In this document: positions 40,632-42,549 of the stretch, one piece after another
Layout of the letters: every line of letters starts with the position of its first letter
Position numbering within the stretch: the first letter of the stretch is position 1
IMG/VR virus record: IMGVR_UViG_3300033145_001465
Span: 1 to 42,549 of that record
DNA: 42,549 nucleotides
Origin: a virus
Direction: 5' to 3' (one strand)
Translations under genes and position numbers: made by a program
The notes under the pieces: generated by a model
What the model was told of the DNA's origin: nothing
What the model saw: the letters and a program-made list of their open reading frames with translations, nothing else
Database searches by the model: none

Positions 40632-40844
40632 ATGGTGTGTAAACCTTTGACAGTATGTAAAGACGGAAAGAAATGCCCGCAGTTTGTAGAGGGTGAGGAT
40701 GGAGACGTAGCATATTGTAATCTACATGGGTGGGCAGTTCAGGTAGAAAAGCGGGGTATTAATTGGGGGTTAATGTGGGTTGCTGCGGTGATAGCGGCAG
40801 CAACTTGTATGGGTCTATTGGTGGTAGCCTCTCGATTACCATAA
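40632..40844 (+). CDS. Small Cys-rich membrane-anchored protein
   Basis: A 70-residue protein with leader CGGAGGAGTAGAAAATG. Cys3, C9, C15 and C29 plus His32 in the N-terminal part (VCKPLTVCKDGKKCPQF) may bind metal; residues 45-67 are one membrane span (GLMWVAAVIAAATCMGLLVV) with a short tail. The Cys-rich head would be cytoplasmic or external depending on orientation, which cannot be settled. A role at the host membrane in early infection is a guess. Confidence 0.55.
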   Translation: MVCKPLTVCKDGKKCPQFVEGEDGDVAYCNLHGWAVQVEKRGINWGLMWVAAVIAAATCMGLLVVASRLP

Positions 40845-40853
40845 GGAGGAGTC

Positions 40854-41324
40854 ATGAAAGAGAGAGTTGGTATAAGGGATATAGTAAAACGTAAACCAAA
40901 CGACCACAGACAAGCTAAGGAGTTAACTCAGTTCAGTGGTGAGGAAGTTAAAGCGTATTGGCAGAAAGTGGTATGCAAAATGGCTGCCGGGATAGATGAG
41001 ATCACGGAGGATAGGGCTGGCCTTTCAAAGTCTTGGTTTTTCGAGATTACGGGCAATATGTTTCCAAAGTGGAAGGAACTGAAACGAAAATACTTAGTTA
41101 TGTTTATTATGACTACAATAAGCGATAAAGTGGGAGACAGTACAGTCGATAGTTTTATTAATTTATTTGATAGGGTTCGGAAGGTCAAAGTTTTAGAATG
41201 TAAAGACGGAACAGTATTTACTGAAATGGCCATGTGGAAAGAATCAAAGAAAAGCCCAGAAAAGGCCGATTTTTACTTGACAAAGGCCAAAGCATATACT
41301 ATAATATTATTTATCGGTAACTAA
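40854..41324 (+). CDS. Small protein, unknown; 3' end overlaps a promoter
   Basis: A 156-residue protein with AAGGAGGAG SD. It is mostly helical and basic (ELKRKYLVMFIMTTISDKVG; LINLFDRVRK-type amphipathic helices), with IDEITEDRAGLSKSWFFEIT in the middle. Its last 20 or so residues (EKADFYLTKAKAYTIILFIG) are encoded by the second promoter copy, -35 and -10 included, so this C-terminus is probably a by-product of the promoter or the promoter moved in. No family recognised. Confidence 0.5.
   Translation: MKERVGIRDIVKRKPNDHRQAKELTQFSGEEVKAYWQKVVCKMAAGIDEITEDRAGLSKSWFFEITGNMFPKWKELKRKYLVMFIMTTISDKVGDSTVDSFINLFDRVRKVKVLECKDGTVFTEMAMWKESKKSPEKADFYLTKAKAYTIILFIGN
41277..41305 (+). promoter_or_regulatory. 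Consensus sigma70-type promoter, copy 2
   Basis: TTGACA (41277-41282), 17-base spacer, TATAAT (41300-41305): a perfect consensus. AAAGGCC occurs on both sides of the -35 as a direct repeat. It lies in the end of the previous frame, about 40 bases before the ferredoxin-like gene. Confidence 0.9.
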
Positions 41325-41345
41325 TAAAGGAAGGAGTAGAAGTGG

Positions 41346-41552
41346 ATGGCATCAGAAGTAGTAGTTATTAATCAAATGAAATGCGATTCATGTGCCGAAG
41401 GTAAGGTACCTATAGCTCTTTGTTATTTGCGTTGTCAAGAAGAGGGAATAGGCATAACTATTCGAGGTATATATGTTGATCCTAATAAGTGTACGGGTTG
41501 TAAAGAGTGTATTACAGTCTGTCCTAAAAGTGCAATAACGGTGGAGGATTAA
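41346..41552 (+). CDS. Small ferredoxin-like iron-sulfur protein
   Basis: A 68-residue protein with AAGGAAGGAG SD. C49-x2-C52-x2-C55-x3-C59-P (KCTGCKECITVCP, then KSAI) is the canonical 4Fe-4S ferredoxin motif. A second set, C13-x2-C16-x9-C26-x3-C30, is spaced unlike a ferredoxin cluster but could hold another cluster or metal. It is the first gene after the perfect promoter and is one base short of touching the ligase ATG. It could serve as electron carrier or as a stability factor for other Fe-S proteins; the nearby Fe-S type UDG is a suggestive neighbour, nothing more. Confidence 0.65.
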   Translation: MASEVVVINQMKCDSCAEGKVPIALCYLRCQEEGIGITIRGIYVDPNKCTGCKECITVCPKSAITVED

Positions 41553-42549
41553 ATGTACGAACTTTTAGAAAAGCTAGCAATCACCAGTTCTAGAAATGAG
41601 AAGGAGCAGCTGCTTCGAGATTTTCCTGATCCTGAGCGGCTCAAAAAGTTGTTTCAGTATACTATGAACACTTATTGGCAATACGGAATCCATTTGCCGG
41701 ATCAGGAAGGTTTCGGCAATTACTCAGCCGAAAAGGAACTGGAGTGTGAGGATTCGTTTTATTTTCTGCTTGACGAACTCAAGGAGCGGAAAATTACAGG
41801 TAATGCGGCAAAGAACGAAATGCGAAGCTTGCTTATGGAGATGTCCCCATTACAGGCAAAGTGGCTCACAAAAGCTCTGAATCGGAATTTTAAGAATGGG
41901 GTTCAGGGAACGACCATCAATAAAATCTGGCCCGGTTTGATTCCAAGTTTTAAGTTGCAATTATGCAGTAAGTATAAAGGTGGTGATCCTGGGAAGGTGA
42001 TGTTCCTGGAACCTAAGCTGGATGGTATCAGGGTGGTCTTGATAATTGGCCATGACGGCAAGATGGAAATGCTCAGTCGTAATGGTAAGCCGGTGAACAA
42101 CTGGGGGCATATCAAAGATGAAGTGAAAGCAAAAGGTCTCAAGGGATTGGTGATCGACGCAGAGTTGATGGCGGATGATTGGAACCTCTCCGCTGGATTA
42201 GCTCGGAAACATGGGGAAAGGGACGAACGGCTTAAGCTACACGCTTTTGATAGGCTGTCCTATGACGATTTTCAGGCTCAGGATTGTCAGTATATGTTGA
42301 AAGATCGTAGGGCAGCATTAAAAAGGCAGTTCACAGGATTCGAGACGATCCTTGTTACTGATATGATCCTTGTGGAAACGGAAGAGCAGATCATGAAATC
42401 AGCCCAAGAATTTATGGAGGGTGGATATGAAGGAGCAGTCCTCAAGGATCCGGAAAGTCTATATACGTTCAATCGGTCAGCAGTCTGGCAGAAAGTGAAA
42501 TTCGAAGATACTCACGACTTGGAGATAACTGGATTCCAGGAAGGCACCG
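41553..42549 (+). CDS. ATP-dependent DNA ligase, cut by the window edge
   Basis: ATG 41553 (GTGGAGGA SD) opens a frame without stop to the window end (332 residues seen). After a helical N-terminal domain it shows the nucleotidyltransferase motifs in order: I, EPKLDGIR (Lys nucleophile, about 150-160); III, VIDAELM; then FDRLSYDD; IV, EGAVLKD; V, WQKVKF. Then the OB domain begins (DLEITGFQEG). This is an ATP-dependent ligase of T4/T7 kind, sealing nicks in phage DNA replication and repair. It lies in one operon with the ferredoxin-like gene; the exonuclease-UDG fusion is about 3 kb upstream. Confidence 0.9.
   Translation, partial: MYELLEKLAITSSRNEKEQLLRDFPDPERLKKLFQYTMNTYWQYGIHLPDQEGFGNYSAEKELECEDSFYFLLDELKERKITGNAAKNEMRSLLMEMSPLQAKWLTKALNRNFKNGVQGTTINKIWPGLIPSFKLQLCSKYKGGDPGKVMFLEPKLDGIRVVLIIGHDGKMEMLSRNGKPVNNWGHIKDEVKAKGLKGLVIDAELMADDWNLSAGLARKHGERDERLKLHAFDRLSYDDFQAQDCQYMLKDRRAALKRQFTGFETILVTDMILVETEEQIMKSAQEFMEGGYEGAVLKDPESLYTFNRSAVWQKVKFEDTHDLEITGFQEGT

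Noticed and set aside
1-42549. CRISPR arrays and tRNA genes
   Set aside because: No regularly spaced repeats and no cloverleaf-like sequences were noticed; intergenic spaces are short and mostly explained.

Overview
The window is a contiguous piece of a tailed, contractile-tail (myovirus-type) bacteriophage genome. All genes I can support lie on the + strand and are tightly packed, often with TAATG or ATGA overlaps. The organism cannot be named from the sequence. The DNA looks moderately AT-rich. Strong AGGAGG-type ribosome binding sites and textbook sigma70-type promoters show a bacterial host, and the very strong Shine-Dalgarno (SD) sites would suit a Gram-positive or clostridial-like one. 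That last point is inference only.

Layout. (1) 1-182: the 3' end of an IS200/IS605-type tnpB that enters from the left. (2) 183-5360, head module: prohead protease, a large acidic low-complexity scaffold-like protein, a decoration-like protein and the major capsid protein, closed by a strong terminator. (3) 5413-6387: one insulated gene whose N-terminus resembles the PLMP/RRXRR domain of IscB nucleases, followed by a second terminator. (4) 6408-13115: small virion proteins, a beta-helix-like protein, a LamG-fold protein, a membrane/holin-like cluster and an IPT/TIG-domain protein. (5) 13112-17482: neck and tail-completion genes, interrupted by a decayed NUMOD3-HNH homing endonuclease. (6) 17495-29320, tail and baseplate: sheath, tube, tail-assembly chaperone with a complete -1 frameshift cassette, tape measure, hub, spike, gp25-like and J-like proteins. 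An internally deleted tnpB relic sits at the start of the hub gene. (7) 29317-36558: tail-fibre and receptor-binding type proteins, interrupted by an intact NUMOD3-HNH endonuclease. (8) 36590-42549, non-structural: a small Cys-containing protein, a 5'-3' exonuclease fused to a family-4-like uracil-DNA glycosylase, a third (frameshifted) NUMOD3-HNH gene, a cluster of very small zinc-finger/membrane/hypothetical genes behind a consensus promoter, a ferredoxin-like protein and the start of an ATP-dependent DNA ligase behind a second copy of the same promoter.

How it works together. Regions 2-7 build the virion in the usual order of head, neck, tail tube and sheath, tape measure, baseplate, fibres. 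Region 8 holds replication and repair functions (flap exonuclease, uracil excision, ligase) that could act in one excision/flap-processing/ligation route, plus likely early small proteins.

The observations I would check first are the exonuclease-UDG fusion, the stand-alone IscB-like PLMP domain with an internal second start, the three-part frameshift signal, the duplicated promoter module, the fold-like module shared by four virion proteins, and the mobile-element debris (two tnpB relics and three NUMOD3-HNH genes, two of them broken).
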